Positions 1-9,686 of a DNA stretch of 64,000 nt are shown in pieces. The notes beneath the pieces are model-generated. The model was not told the origin of the DNA, made no database searches, and saw nothing but the letters and a program-made list of their open reading frames with translations. Both the position numbers and the translations under genes were made by a program. Origin of the DNA: Ignatzschineria ureiclastica (GTDB lineage: Bacteria > Pseudomonadota > Gammaproteobacteria > Cardiobacteriales > Wohlfahrtiimonadaceae). The stretch spans positions 126,501-190,500 of the forward strand of contig NZ_QEWQ01000003.1 of the NCBI RefSeq assembly GCF_003121845.1, read 5' to 3'. Position 1 is the stretch's first letter, and the number at the start of each line of letters is the position of its first letter.

Positions 1-2
1 CA

Positions 3-2570
3 CTCTTCTTTGAGGAAACCGCCACTTTCTTTGACTATCTGCCGGCAACGAGTACTTTAATGCTCTTCCCAGATATTAATACAGAAGGACTGAGTTTTCA
101 TCAATTAGTGGAAACCCGATTTGAACGCTATCGGCATGATCAAGAACGCCCAATTTTAACCCCTTCCCGACTCTATCTCACACCCAAGACGCTAGAGGGG
201 CACTTAACGCAATATCCGCAAGTCTTATTACAATGGACTACCAAATTCCAACCGCTAGTCAATTTAGAAACATTACAAAAGCAAGTTGAACATGGTTCCT
301 CTCCTTACATCTTAACCGCAGAAACTTCAGGACGACGAGAGAATCTACTCAACCGATTAGAGAATGAATCTATCAAGCCGAAAATGGCTCAAGATATCAC
401 TGAAGCTTTTCACTCCCCACACGCCTTAATGCTGGTAACGGGGCCTTTAACCCAAGGCTTTAGTAATCACAATCCTGATTTTCGTTTTATTACGGAAGCA
501 GAGTTTTTAGGCATTAAACCGCGAGCCTATCGCGCTAAGGGGAAGGTGGCTGATATTGAAGCAATGCTCACTAATCTCGATACGTTAGAGATTGGCGATC
601 CGATTATTCATATCAATCATGGTGTCGGCCGTTATGCCGGTATGGATATTGTGGATGGTACAGAATTAGTTGTCATTCAATATCGCGATAATGCCAAACT
701 CTATGTGCCAGTCACTTCCCTCGACCTACTTGCAAAATATTCTGGTAGGGAGAAAAAAGATGCTCCCCTACATAAACTCGGCACAGATCAATGGGATAAA
801 GCACGCAGAAAAGCGGCGGAAAAAGCCAATGATACAGCGGCGGAATTGCTTGATATCTATGCAAGACGGGAAGCACAATCCGGCAAATCGATGAGCGTCC
901 CCGGAGAGTATGAACTATTTGCCCAACAATTCCCCTATAACACAACGCCCGATCAACAAAGGGCAATTGATGAAGTGATTGCCGATCTTGAACGGGGAAA
1001 AATGGATCGTATTATCTGTGGTGATGTGGGCTTTGGGAAAACGGAAGTCGCAATGCGCGCAGCATTTATGGCAGTAATGAATGGCTATCAAGTCGCCATT
1101 TTAGCGCCCACAACGCTATTAGCAGAACAACATGCCACCGCTTTCCAAGATCGCTTTGCCGATTGGCCGGTCAAGATTGCAGCACTCTCTCGCTTTCGTA
1201 AAACAAAAGAGACGCGAGAGATCTTAGCTGCCGTTGCCGAAGGAGAGATCGATATTGTGATCGGCACCCATAAATTACTCTCCAAAGATACCACTTTTCA
1301 GAAACTCGGCTTAGTGATTATCGATGAAGAACATCGTTTTGGAGTTAAGCAGAAAGAGCGATTACGAGAACTCCGCGCTGAAGTAAACTTTATTGCTATG
1401 ACGGCAACACCTATTCCTAGAACTCTCAACATGGGACTCACTGGCTTAAAAGCTCTCTCCATCATTGCAACACCGCCGGAAAATCGTATTGCGGTAAAAA
1501 CTTTTGTGAATGAATGGAGTGATGAACTAATTGTCGAGGCTTGTATGCGGGAATTTAAGCGTGGTGGACAGGTCTACTTTCTCCATAATGAAGTAAGAAC
1601 GATTGAAGCGGTGCAGCAACGTCTACTTGAGCTGATGCCCGATATTAATATCGGTATTGCCCATGGGCAGATGCATGAAACAGAGCTTGAGCAAGTGATG
1701 CTCGATTTTTATCATCATCGCGTGAATATCCTCCTCTGTACCACTATTGTAGAATCAGGGATCGATGTCCCCAATGCCAATACTGTCATCATTAATCGCG
1801 CCGATCATTTAGGTCTTGCGCAATTACACCAAATTCGTGGGCGTGTAGGCCGCTCTCATCATCGAGCTTTCTGTTACTTAATTATCCCTGAATCAGCGGC
1901 TATGACCTCAGATGCGAAAAAACGAATTGAAGCTATTGCCACAACAGATACCTTAGGTGCGGGCTTTATGTTAGCCAATCATGATCTTGAGATTCGAGGC
2001 GCCGGAGAACTGCTCGGCGATGCACAAAGTGGAGAGATTAATGCCATTGGTTTCTCCCTCTACATGGAACTTTTAAGTGAAGCTGCTGAGATGGTCAAAC
2101 GAGGGAGTAAGCTTGATGTGGCAGATCCTTTCAATAAAGGTTTAGAGATCTCCATTGGCGCACCAGCCTTAATTCAAGAGGATTATCTCTTCGATGTATC
2201 TCAACGACTCTCTTACTATAAACGCATTGCCAGTTGTAAAAATAGTGATGAACTTGACCACATTCAGGTAGAGATGATTGACCGCTACGGCTTATTACCG
2301 GATAGCACCAAGCGACTCTTTAGAATTGCTGCGCTCAAACTCAAAGCAAAACCGCTCAATTTGAAGAAAATTGAAGCCACAAGTCATGGAGTTCGCATTA
2401 TTTTTGGCGATCAACCACGAATTAATCCGCAAAAACTGATTCAACTGATTCAAGAAAAACCACAATTTTATCAACTTCAAGGACAAGAAGCTTTACGTTA
2501 TCAGATCCCGCTAGAGAATGCCGATATTAGACTCAACGCTATTCAACAATTACTCGATTTGCTGATATAA
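3..2570 (+). CDS. mfd: Transcription-repair coupling factor Mfd, 5' end outside window
   Basis: Mfd removes RNA polymerase stalled at DNA damage and recruits UvrA. The reading frame is open from position 3, upstream of the first ATG at 60, so the gene starts before the window; about 855 of the usual roughly 1150 residues are present. Visible parts are the end of the UvrB-like module, the RNA polymerase interaction region (INHGVGRYAGM), and the translocase with Walker A GDVGFGKTE, DEEHRFG, TATPIPRTL and the QIRGRVGRS motif. The C-terminal TRCF domain follows. It stands alone on the plus strand; no clear terminator follows, only a hairpin near 2594-2618 without a plus-strand T run. Confidence 0.97.
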   Translation, partial: LFFEETATFFDYLPATSTLMLFPDINTEGLSFHQLVETRFERYRHDQERPILTPSRLYLTPKTLEGHLTQYPQVLLQWTTKFQPLVNLETLQKQVEHGSSPYILTAETSGRRENLLNRLENESIKPKMAQDITEAFHSPHALMLVTGPLTQGFSNHNPDFRFITEAEFLGIKPRAYRAKGKVADIEAMLTNLDTLEIGDPIIHINHGVGRYAGMDIVDGTELVVIQYRDNAKLYVPVTSLDLLAKYSGREKKDAPLHKLGTDQWDKARRKAAEKANDTAAELLDIYARREAQSGKSMSVPGEYELFAQQFPYNTTPDQQRAIDEVIADLERGKMDRIICGDVGFGKTEVAMRAAFMAVMNGYQVAILAPTTLLAEQHATAFQDRFADWPVKIAALSRFRKTKETREILAAVAEGEIDIVIGTHKLLSKDTTFQKLGLVIIDEEHRFGVKQKERLRELRAEVNFIAMTATPIPRTLNMGLTGLKALSIIATPPENRIAVKTFVNEWSDELIVEACMREFKRGGQVYFLHNEVRTIEAVQQRLLELMPDINIGIAHGQMHETELEQVMLDFYHHRVNILLCTTIVESGIDVPNANTVIINRADHLGLAQLHQIRGRVGRSHHRAFCYLIIPESAAMTSDAKKRIEAIATTDTLGAGFMLANHDLEIRGAGELLGDAQSGEINAIGFSLYMELLSEAAEMVKRGSKLDVADPFNKGLEISIGAPALIQEDYLFDVSQRLSYYKRIASCKNSDELDHIQVEMIDRYGLLPDSTKRLFRIAALKLKAKPLNLKKIEATSHGVRIIFGDQPRINPQKLIQLIQEKPQFYQLQGQEALRYQIPLENADIRLNAIQQLLDLLI

Positions 2571-2801
2571 GTGAGTCATATCAAATTATTCTCAAAAAGA
2601 GATAAGGCTTAAATCTCTTGAAAAAAGTAGAAATTGCTTATGATAAGATAATGACAAGTTGAATTATGGCTTATATCGACCATCACATTGATGTCTATAA
2701 ATAAAAATAGTGCGATACAATCCATCTTTCATCAAAAACAAATAACAAATAACAAATCAATTCCCTACATTGATGTCGGGATTCTCGCAGAAGGATCTTT
2801 T

Positions 2802-4145
2802 ATGAAACAACTTTCTATCGTCATCCTCGCCGCAGGACTAGGCTCTCGTATGAAATCAGAGCTCCCTAAACCGCTTCATAAAATTGGTGGAAAACCAATG
2901 TTAGAGCATGTGCTCCACTGCGCACGCCAATTAAACCCTGATCGGTTAATTGTGGTTTATGGTCACCGTGGTGAAGAGCTCAAAGCCGCTTTTACTCATC
3001 ATGATGATATTACTTGGGCCAAACAGGAGACTTTTGAAGGTACCGGCGATGCGATGAAATATGCACTCCCGCATACTATCGAAGGTTCAACCGTATTAGT
3101 GCTCTATGGTGATACCCCATTGATTCAAGCGCCGACTTTACAAAAACTTATCGATAATGCCGAGAAAACTCGCCTTAATTGGCTGATTTCCACTGTTGAA
3201 AATCCCACGGGCTATGGTCGCATCATCCGGGATCATAATCATCACATGATTGCCATTATCGAAGAGAAAGATGCTAATGAGACCGAAAAAGAGATCAGAG
3301 AGATCAATACCGGTATTTTTGCAATCTGCCAAAGCTTCTTAAAAGAGGCGCTTCCTCAGATCAACAATGATAATCAGCAACAAGAATATTATTTAACAGA
3401 TGTTGCAAAACTCGCTGTTAAAAATGGTATTACCATTCACACCTTTGAAGAGCAACCCGCCTTAATTCAAGGGGTGAATGATCGTGTTCAACTCGCAACC
3501 CTGGAGCGTTACTACCAAAAAGAGCAGGCAAAGCAGCTGATGCTCAATGGCATTACCATCGATGATCCAGAATCATTGACGATTCGCGGTACAATAAAGA
3601 ATGATCTTGATTGTCATATTGAACCGAATGTGATCTTAGAAGGTACCATTATCCTTGGTAAAAATGTCACGATTCGTACCGGCTCGGTTCTGAAAGATGT
3701 TGTAATTGGCGACAATACGACAATCCATCCCTACTCTGTTATTGAGAAAGCGTCCATTGGTAAAAATGTAGATGTAGGACCTTTTGCGCGTGTACGGGAA
3801 AACAGCAAACTCGGTGATCATACACGGGTCGGCAACTTTGTAGAGACCAAAAATACAACACTTGGAAATGGATCGAAAGCCGGTCACCTTACCTACCTTG
3901 GCGACGCGACAGTCGGCGTTGAGAGCAATATCGGAGCAGGCACCATTACCTGCAATTACGATGGCACCTTAAAACATCGCACTATTATCGGCGATCATGT
4001 CTTTATCGGTTCTAATAGCTCACTCGTTGCACCCGTTACTATCGGCGATCATGCCTCAACGGCAGCAGGAGCCATTGTTCCTAAGGATGTAAAAGCAAAT
4101 ACACTGATTCGTAATCGCTTAGAAATGATCGAAAAAGAGAAATAG
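2802..4145 (+). CDS. glmU: Bifunctional UDP-GlcNAc pyrophosphorylase / glucosamine-1-P acetyltransferase
   Basis: GlmU makes UDP-N-acetylglucosamine for peptidoglycan and LPS in two cytoplasmic steps. The N-terminal nucleotidyltransferase begins LAAGLGSRMKS with a GDTPL motif. The C-terminal half is a left-handed beta helix of hexapeptide repeats ending in the acetyltransferase region (NYDGTLKHRT, IGSNSSLVAPV). The frame stays open to 2688, but the ATG at 2802 has an AAGGA site before it and gives 447 residues, close to the family's ~456, so I chose it. It is not next to the atp operon as in many gammaproteobacteria. Confidence 0.96.
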   Translation: MKQLSIVILAAGLGSRMKSELPKPLHKIGGKPMLEHVLHCARQLNPDRLIVVYGHRGEELKAAFTHHDDITWAKQETFEGTGDAMKYALPHTIEGSTVLVLYGDTPLIQAPTLQKLIDNAEKTRLNWLISTVENPTGYGRIIRDHNHHMIAIIEEKDANETEKEIREINTGIFAICQSFLKEALPQINNDNQQQEYYLTDVAKLAVKNGITIHTFEEQPALIQGVNDRVQLATLERYYQKEQAKQLMLNGITIDDPESLTIRGTIKNDLDCHIEPNVILEGTIILGKNVTIRTGSVLKDVVIGDNTTIHPYSVIEKASIGKNVDVGPFARVRENSKLGDHTRVGNFVETKNTTLGNGSKAGHLTYLGDATVGVESNIGAGTITCNYDGTLKHRTIIGDHVFIGSNSSLVAPVTIGDHASTAAGAIVPKDVKANTLIRNRLEMIEKEK

Positions 4146-4257
4146 CTAAGAATCGACAAGCAGTTCAATAAATAATACAACTTACTGATATTTAAAACAT
4201 TTATTCAACATCTATCACAATATTTGCGATCATAAGTTAGTCATAAAGATATGCAAT

Positions 4258-4283
4258 CTCATTATCTTTGATGATATAATGAG
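4258..4283. promoter_or_regulatory. Inverted repeat at the cytochrome c promoter
   Basis: CTCATTAT (4258-4265) and ATAATGAG (4276-4283) form a perfect 8-bp inverted repeat about 110 bp before the cytochrome gene. A TATAAT-like -10 overlaps the right arm. The arrangement suits an operator, but the cognate regulator is unknown. Confidence 0.35.
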
Positions 4284-4394
4284 ATATAATGTATATTTAT
4301 TACACATTGCTGTATCGAATAAGTGTGACGAGCAGACATCATTTATTGAAGCAGCTTACTTTTCAGTAAATAGCACTCTCATAAGGAGTTTAAT

Positions 4395-4709
4395 ATGAAA
4401 AAATTACTCGTTGTTGCTGCTGCATTTGCAGCTTTAACTGCCCCGACATTTGCACAAGTAGATCCTGATCTTGCAAGTGCTTCAGGTTGTTTTGCTTGCC
4501 ACCGTCAAGATCAAAAACTCATCGGCCCTAGCTATGATGAAGTTTATGAAAAATATCAAAATGATGATGGCGCTGAAACGTATCTTGTAGAGAAAGTAAA
4601 AACTGGTGGTTCAGGTGTTTGGGGTCCAATTCCTATGGCACCTAACTTACATGTGCCAGAAGCAACAATTCAATTATTAGTGAAACAAATTCTTCACAAA
4701 GCAAACTAA
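4395..4709 (+). CDS. Small periplasmic cytochrome c (c551/c552 type)
   Basis: A 104-residue monoheme class I cytochrome c. A Sec signal peptide (MKKLLVVAAAFAALTAPTFA) is followed by the heme motif CFACH at residues 32-36 and a likely axial methionine, Met81, in IPMAP. Such proteins carry electrons to terminal oxidases or reductases in the periplasm. An AAGGAG ribosome binding site lies directly upstream and a strong terminator follows, so it is a single-gene unit. The electron donor and acceptor cannot be read from the sequence. Confidence 0.92.
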   Translation: MKKLLVVAAAFAALTAPTFAQVDPDLASASGCFACHRQDQKLIGPSYDEVYEKYQNDDGAETYLVEKVKTGGSGVWGPIPMAPNLHVPEATIQLLVKQILHKAN

Positions 4710-4774
4710 TTTAAGAAACGTGATTTTATAGATCACACTTAGTTGTAAGCTTAATAATGAGTCATCAAAATAGC

Positions 4775-4805
4775 AACACCCTGAAAACCTTCAGGGTGTT
4801 TTTTC
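4775..4805 (+). terminator. Intrinsic terminator of the cytochrome c gene
   Basis: Perfect 11-bp stem AACACCCTGAA / TTCAGGGTGTT with a short loop and a run of T, 66 bp after the cytochrome stop codon. Confidence 0.9.
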
Positions 4806-4818
4806 ATGAATCATGATT

Positions 4819-5092
4819 TATAGTAGGTCGGCTCAAAATAAGCCCATTTATCGTGAAATCGGTTTTAAATTATTAACTGAAGATGTTTGCAAGCTTGTAA
4901 GAATCTTCATCCTATAATGATTGTGACTTTTCTTAAACCAGAATGGCTATAAATGCCGGCACATCGGTTGTAAAAAGAAAGGTAGCCATTCTATCCGACA
5001 TCTTGCAAGTGTTGTTTAGTACGATTTGATCTTCTCTTAAAGTTCCACACTAACTACATAAAAACCATTTTTCTTAAACCAAATTTACGATA
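4819..5092 (+). repeat. MITE copy 1 (composite, 274 bp)
   Basis: Starts TATAGTAGGTCGGCTCAAAA and ends AAACCAAATTTACGATA, the two ends of the repeat family described under findings. About 95 extra bases sit between the left arm and the GCCGGC core. They end in CTTAAACCAGAATGGCTATA, a diverged right end, so the copy looks like one element nested in or joined to another. The right end stops 3 bp short of the stop codon of the LOG gene. Confidence 0.8.
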
Positions 5093-5095
5093 GAT

Positions 5096-5806
5096 CTATT
5101 CCGCACTATTCTCTTTAGTCCACAATATTTCAAGTGCATCAATGACTTCATCACTGCTATCGACGATTTGAAATTTATCTAAATCCGCTTCTGCAATTAA
5201 TCCCTCGCGTACAAGCGTTGTTTTAAACCAGGTAAATAATGGCTCCCAAAATGCACGATCCACAAGAATAATCGGTTTAACCGCCATTTTTTTCGTCTGC
5301 ATTAAAGTAATGGCTTCAATAAGTTCATCTAAAGTCCCAAAACCTCCCGCTAAACAGATAAAAGCCTCTGAATAGGCCATAAAGATCGTTTTACGAGTTA
5401 AAAAATGCTCAAACGAGAGAGAAAGATCTTGATATTCATTTGGAAATTGCTCTTTAGGCAATTTAATATTGAGTCCAATAGAAAGCGCATTCCCAGCTTT
5501 ACAACCACTATTGCCGGCTTTCATAATACCAGGTCCTCCGCCTGTGATAACGGCAACACCTCTTTGCGACAATTTTTCAGCAATTTCAAACGCCTGTTGA
5601 TACGCATGACTCTCTTCCGTGAGACGCGCAGAACCAAAAATACTCACAGCAGGACCAATATTATCGAGTTTTTCAGAAGCCGCATTCAACTCTGCAACCA
5701 CTAGATCAATATCAAATAGATGAGCTCTTGGCTTAAAATTAGCAAGTGATCTGAAAGCTAATTTCCCCTCTTTCTCTACACTCCCCTGCTCTGTACGTTG
5801 TTCCAC
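5096..5806 (-). CDS. LOG family nucleoside-5'-monophosphate phosphoribohydrolase
   Basis: TIGR00730/LOG proteins, once called lysine decarboxylase-like, cleave base from ribose-5-phosphate in nucleotides such as AMP or cytokinin precursors. The 236-residue protein has the nucleotide-binding GGGPGIM (residues 89-95) and the signature GGFGTLDE (154-161). The length and N-terminal extension are usual for the proteobacterial group. A GGAG-like site precedes the ATG at 5806. It is a single gene convergent with the cytochrome gene, with a MITE immediately 3' of it. The physiological substrate is not known. Confidence 0.88.
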   Translation of the reverse strand: MEQRTEQGSVEKEGKLAFRSLANFKPRAHLFDIDLVVAELNAASEKLDNIGPAVSIFGSARLTEESHAYQQAFEIAEKLSQRGVAVITGGGPGIMKAGNSGCKAGNALSIGLNIKLPKEQFPNEYQDLSLSFEHFLTRKTIFMAYSEAFICLAGGFGTLDELIEAITLMQTKKMAVKPIILVDRAFWEPLFTWFKTTLVREGLIAEADLDKFQIVDSSDEVIDALEILWTKENSAE

Positions 5807-5912
5807 GCAATACTCCTTCTATAGTCTGATCTTTTCTGATGTTTGATGTTTGATGTTAATAATAATGATAATAGATTCATTATCATAAGCGCTTTAGCAT
5901 AACCGATCTTAC

Positions 5913-6764
5913 CTATCGACTCAACGTCTCTACCGGGTGTTGCAGATAAACATCAAATCGAGTATTCGGTGACTCAACTGAGTGACTAGGTTTCAAATCT
6001 GCTACAAATTCAGCCCCTTTTGGTCGCTTCACAACAACACGCGGGACACCACTTGCAAGGGCCTTTTTAAGTAGTAACTCATTATCTAAATCTGCGCCCA
6101 CTAAATTACGAATAATTCGAAGTTCCTTTTTCACTAGCGCCGATTTTTTCCGTTCAGGATACATAGGATCCATATAGATCACATCCGCTAAAGGAATAGC
6201 TATATCACTCCTTTGCATCTCTTGAGAGCCTCGATTTTGCAAAAAAGCAATTGCATCTTCGGGCATTAAATATAGATATGGATCTACTGCAGTACCAATA
6301 TCTGCCTGCCCCACAGGTTGCGAAAGCTGTGCTAAACCATACTGTAGTAAGGTCTGTAATACAGGATTACGCTCAAACATTAATACTTGTAAACCTGCAA
6401 AATAGAGCAGCGCTGAATCCCGCCCGAGTCCGGCAGTTAAATCCCAAATCCGTTGCCGCTCGGTACTCTTCCAACCTACTGCACGAAGCAAGGGTTCTTG
6501 TGCTTTATTAAGTTTTTGCATCCGATATTGTAGCTTTTTAGAAGTAAAATCGATCTCTAGATTCCCAGCTTCTAAATCTTGCCAATAAAATCGAGCGCCA
6601 TCCCAAATAAAACGATTAATATCCGAGCGATTCAATTCTGAAGTATGATTTAAACAATAGGTCTCAAAATCTTGTAATTCGATCTCTAAAGAAGCGGGCA
6701 ATTGAATAGGATGCTCCAACCCTTTTTTGATTATTTCAAAAGGATATACGCTCTTTTGCTCCAT
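5913..6764 (-). CDS. rsmJ: 16S rRNA (guanine-1516-N2)-methyltransferase RsmJ
   Basis: RsmJ methylates G1516 of 16S rRNA using S-adenosylmethionine. The 283-residue protein carries the SAM-binding loop DLTAGLGRDSALL near residue 118 and the catalytic-type DPMYP motif followed by ERKKSALVKKE, which is characteristic of this family. The N-terminal region is somewhat longer than in E. coli (250 residues). It reads alone on the minus strand. A pair of DnaA-box-like sequences lies 56 bp upstream of the start. Confidence 0.92.
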   Translation of the reverse strand: MEQKSVYPFEIIKKGLEHPIQLPASLEIELQDFETYCLNHTSELNRSDINRFIWDGARFYWQDLEAGNLEIDFTSKKLQYRMQKLNKAQEPLLRAVGWKSTERQRIWDLTAGLGRDSALLYFAGLQVLMFERNPVLQTLLQYGLAQLSQPVGQADIGTAVDPYLYLMPEDAIAFLQNRGSQEMQRSDIAIPLADVIYMDPMYPERKKSALVKKELRIIRNLVGADLDNELLLKKALASGVPRVVVKRPKGAEFVADLKPSHSVESPNTRFDVYLQHPVETLSR

Positions 6765-6819
6765 TATCTTGCTCCCATATCGATCATCATTATAGACTTA
6801 TTCACCGTTTTCCCCTAAG

Positions 6820-6840
6820 TTATCTACAAAGTTATCCACA
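6820..6840 (+). promoter_or_regulatory. Tandem DnaA boxes upstream of rsmJ
   Basis: TTATCTACA (6820-6828) and the consensus DnaA box TTATCCACA (6832-6840) lie in the same orientation, 12 bp apart start to start. The pair is in the rsmJ promoter region, between rsmJ and MITE copy 2. No dnaA, gidA or origin-type array is nearby. Confidence 0.6.
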
Positions 6841-6927
6841 GGATATCTCACTATGTAAATGACTACTCCTATTAACGGAGAGTAGTATAACGGTTTTCGA
6901 CTGAAAGATAACAACTATCCCCTATAA

Positions 6928-7106
6928 ATAGAGTAAATTTGGTTTAAGAAAAATAGTTTTTAAGCAGCTAGCATCGGGTTTTAAAAAAAATATAAAACTG
7001 CGTATTAAACAACACTTGCAAGATACCGGATAGAACAGCTTCCTTGCCTCGATCAACCGATGTGCCGGCATTTCAATAAGGCTTATTATGAACCGATATT
7101 ACTATA
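6928..7106 (-). repeat. MITE copy 2 (179 bp, full length)
   Basis: Minus-strand copy. It has the GAACCGATATTACTATA end at 7106 and the AGTAAATTTGGTTTAAG end near 6928. The GCCGGC and CCGGAT core arms and the TTGCAAG segment are all present. It lies in the 3' flank of tag. Confidence 0.85.
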
Positions 7107-7141
7107 ATGAGAAGAGCAAACCTCTCATCAAGCTTCCCTTA

Positions 7142-7744
7142 TCAATCCGCAATCTTATCTGCGCTCAGGTCACATTCGGCGAGATGATCGTAAACCATTC
7201 CCGCAGCTTGAAGAAAAGCATAGGCTGTTCGGCTACCAAAAAATTTAAAACCAAACTTTTTAAGCTCTTTTGCAATTTCATCAGATAGAGGTGTCGTAAT
7301 AGGGCTTAACGCTTCAGACTGATAAACGTTAATGATCGGCTTTCCGCCTACCTTCCCCCAAAAATAATCACTGAAAGAGCGATACTGTTGACAAAAAGCG
7401 AGATAACGCTCAGCATTATGAATCATTGCGGTAATCTTAAGTCGATTGCGAATAATGTCAACATTTTGCATGAGTTGTTCGATATCAACATCATCCATTT
7501 GACTCATTAAAAGCGGATCAAACCCTCTGAAAGCTTTACGATAAGCCTCTCGTTTTGACAGCACTGTCCACCATGAAAGTCCGGCATGCTGTGTTTCAAG
7601 GGCAAAAAGCTCCCATAATTCAAATTCACTCTTATTAGGATTTCCCCATTCATCATCATGATAAGCTTGATAGAGCGGTTGCGTGCCACACCACCGGCAA
7701 CGATGTATAATCTGTTTCTCTCCTCTGTCTACGTCTTTACTCAT
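7142..7744 (-). CDS. tag: DNA-3-methyladenine glycosylase I
   Basis: Tag removes 3-methyladenine from alkylated DNA in base excision repair. The protein shows the family features CRWCG near the N terminus, YHDDEWG, the helix LSWWTVLSKREAYRKAF, and a C-terminal His/Cys region (VYDHLAECD) that with the first Cys forms the zinc snap. The frame is open to 7804, but the ATG at 7744 has GAGGAG nine bases upstream and gives 200 residues, close to the family's ~190, so I chose it. Confidence 0.92.
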   Translation of the reverse strand: MSKDVDRGEKQIIHRCRWCGTQPLYQAYHDDEWGNPNKSEFELWELFALETQHAGLSWWTVLSKREAYRKAFRGFDPLLMSQMDDVDIEQLMQNVDIIRNRLKITAMIHNAERYLAFCQQYRSFSDYFWGKVGGKPIINVYQSEALSPITTPLSDEIAKELKKFGFKFFGSRTAYAFLQAAGMVYDHLAECDLSADKIAD

Positions 7745-7878
7745 TCCTTTAAGCTCCTCATCTACTTTCAATAATCGAAATATGAGTGTGATCACACGCT
7801 TCACTCATCTAGTTTGTCACTTTACGCTCAGATTCTTCTACTTGCCCGATTCTTTTTATCCAATTCTTCTACTTCTAT

Positions 7879-7948
7879 TATAGTAAGATCGGTTCAAAAT
7901 AAGCTTATTAAATGCCGGCACATCAGTTATAAGAAGATAAGCTATTCC
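7879..7948 (+). repeat. MITE copy 3 (left fragment)
   Basis: Begins TATAGTAAGATCGGTTCAAA and continues through the GCCGGCACATCAG core, then stops at about 7948. The right half is missing. It lies 30 bp beyond the comM stop codon. Confidence 0.75.
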
Positions 7949-7977
7949 CCCCTTTTAGGATAATGCTTTCCACAACT

Positions 7978-9483
7978 TTAATTACTCGCTTGATACCCCC
8001 GATCAAGTGCGCGAAAGGCTAAACTCTCCGTTAAATGTCGGCTATTAATATTCATTTCCCCCTCAAGATCCGCGATCGTTCTAGCAACGCGCAAGATCCG
8101 ATGATAACTTCTTGGAGAAAAATTGAGCCGTTTTTGTGCCATTTCAAGTAATTTCTGTTCAGCTTCTCCTAAATAACAATCTTGCTCAATATCTCGCACT
8201 GCAAGATCCGCATTCATTTTCTCTCGTCTTGTCAGTTGTTGTTGCCTTGCCCTCTCTACTCTACTACGAATCATCTCTGATGTTTCCCCTTGCTCATTAC
8301 TTTGAAGCTCTTCTGTGCTAATTCTCGGAACCTCCACATGTAAATCAATTCGATCTAACATCGGCCCAGATACACGCCCACGATAACGGGCAATGGCATA
8401 ATCACTACAAGTGCAATCGTGTACAGGATCACCATAATAACCGCAAGGACAGGGATTCATCGCCGATAACAGTTGAAATTTAGCAGGAAAAGTGACCTGC
8501 TGCATCGCTCTAGAAAGATGAATAGAGCCCGATTCCATAGGTTCTCGTAAAACCTCTAGCACATGTCGATTAAATTCCGGAAGCTCATCAAGAAAGAGAA
8601 CGCCATGATGGGCTAGTGAAATTTCCCCAGGCTTAGGGTAAGTTCCCCCACCTACTAATGCAACAGAAGAAGCCGTATGATGCGGTGTGCGATAAGGGCG
8701 AACGCCAAATTGCTCTGCTCGAAATCCTTGCCGACTAACAGAAGCAATCATCGCACTCTCTATCGCCTCTTCTCGCGTCATACTTGGCATAATTGTAATA
8801 AATCGCGAAGCAAGCATCGTCTTGCCCGTCCCCGGTGGCCCTATTAAAAGAAGATTATGCCCACCCGCAGCAGCGATCTCTAATGCCCTTTTCGCAAAAA
8901 ATTGCCCTTTCACCTCTGAAAAACAACGATTTTGAATCGAAGATTCCACTGTTATTTCTGGTGGCAGGGGAAGATCAATTCTCCCCTCTATAAAATCCAC
9001 CACAGATCTTAGATCAGAGGCCACTAAAAAACGATCATATTGCAAAAAGCCAATCTCCTCAGACCGCTCTTTAGGCACAATCAAAATTCCCTCTTCTTGC
9101 ATTACCTGAATGGCAGTGGGCAGTAATCCATTAATAGGACGCAACTCCCCCGTTAAAGCAAGTTCTCCGACAAATTCATAACGACTCACGTCAGAAGCAA
9201 TCTGCCCTGAAGCTTCTAATACCGCTAATGCAATGGGTAAATCATAGCGCCCGCCCTCTTTAGGCAAATCAGCAGGGGAAAGATTAATGGTGATTTTTCG
9301 ATTTGGAAATTCAAATCCTGAATTCACAATCGCCGCAATCACGCGATCTTTACTCTCTTTCACTGCCGTCTCCGGCATTCCTACAATCGTAAATGCGGGT
9401 AAGCCATTACTAATATGCACTTCAACCCGTACTTCCGGCGCTGATAGAGCATCTAATGCTCGAGTGTGAATCACTGAAACCAT
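7978..9483 (-). CDS. comM: ComM, YifB-family AAA+ ATPase (Mg-chelatase-like)
   Basis: ComM is a hexameric helicase that promotes branch migration during natural transformation. The 501-residue protein has the N-terminal Lon-like ChlI domain (VEVHISNGLPAFTIVGM), then Walker A GPPGTGKTM, Walker B GVLFLDELPEF, and the cysteine-rich MNPCPCGYYGD insert (with a further CTC pair). The C-terminal Mg-chelatase domain follows. Length is typical. It is intact here, although in many bacteria comM is interrupted by integrative elements. Its presence suggests the host may take up DNA. Confidence 0.93.
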   Translation of the reverse strand: MVSVIHTRALDALSAPEVRVEVHISNGLPAFTIVGMPETAVKESKDRVIAAIVNSGFEFPNRKITINLSPADLPKEGGRYDLPIALAVLEASGQIASDVSRYEFVGELALTGELRPINGLLPTAIQVMQEEGILIVPKERSEEIGFLQYDRFLVASDLRSVVDFIEGRIDLPLPPEITVESSIQNRCFSEVKGQFFAKRALEIAAAGGHNLLLIGPPGTGKTMLASRFITIMPSMTREEAIESAMIASVSRQGFRAEQFGVRPYRTPHHTASSVALVGGGTYPKPGEISLAHHGVLFLDELPEFNRHVLEVLREPMESGSIHLSRAMQQVTFPAKFQLLSAMNPCPCGYYGDPVHDCTCSDYAIARYRGRVSGPMLDRIDLHVEVPRISTEELQSNEQGETSEMIRSRVERARQQQLTRREKMNADLAVRDIEQDCYLGEAEQKLLEMAQKRLNFSPRSYHRILRVARTIADLEGEMNINSRHLTESLAFRALDRGYQASN

Positions 9484-9686
9484 TGTTTTCCTCTCTCACT
9501 ACTAAAGATCTTAATAGTAAGATTAGGTTAGATTATAAATTTAGGGGACTAACTCACTAAATCAATTTCAAACTTCATTCCATTTATAGCGTTAATGATT
9601 TCTATACCCTCACCATTAACTGATATATTGATTATATATATCCCACAATATTAATTTATAAATTTTATAAAAATTAAGGAAAAAGT

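Noticed and set aside
2594-2618. Hairpin after mfd as its terminator
   Set aside because: The T run is on the minus strand side only, where there is no gene to end; on the plus strand A bases follow.
6820-6840. DnaA boxes as part of a replication origin
   Set aside because: Only two boxes, no AT-rich unwinding repeats beside them and no dnaA, dnaN or gidA nearby; reported only as a local site.
7786-7797. GTGTGATCACAC palindrome as a CRP site before tag
   Set aside because: The half sites are adjacent with no six-base spacer, so it does not fit CRP.
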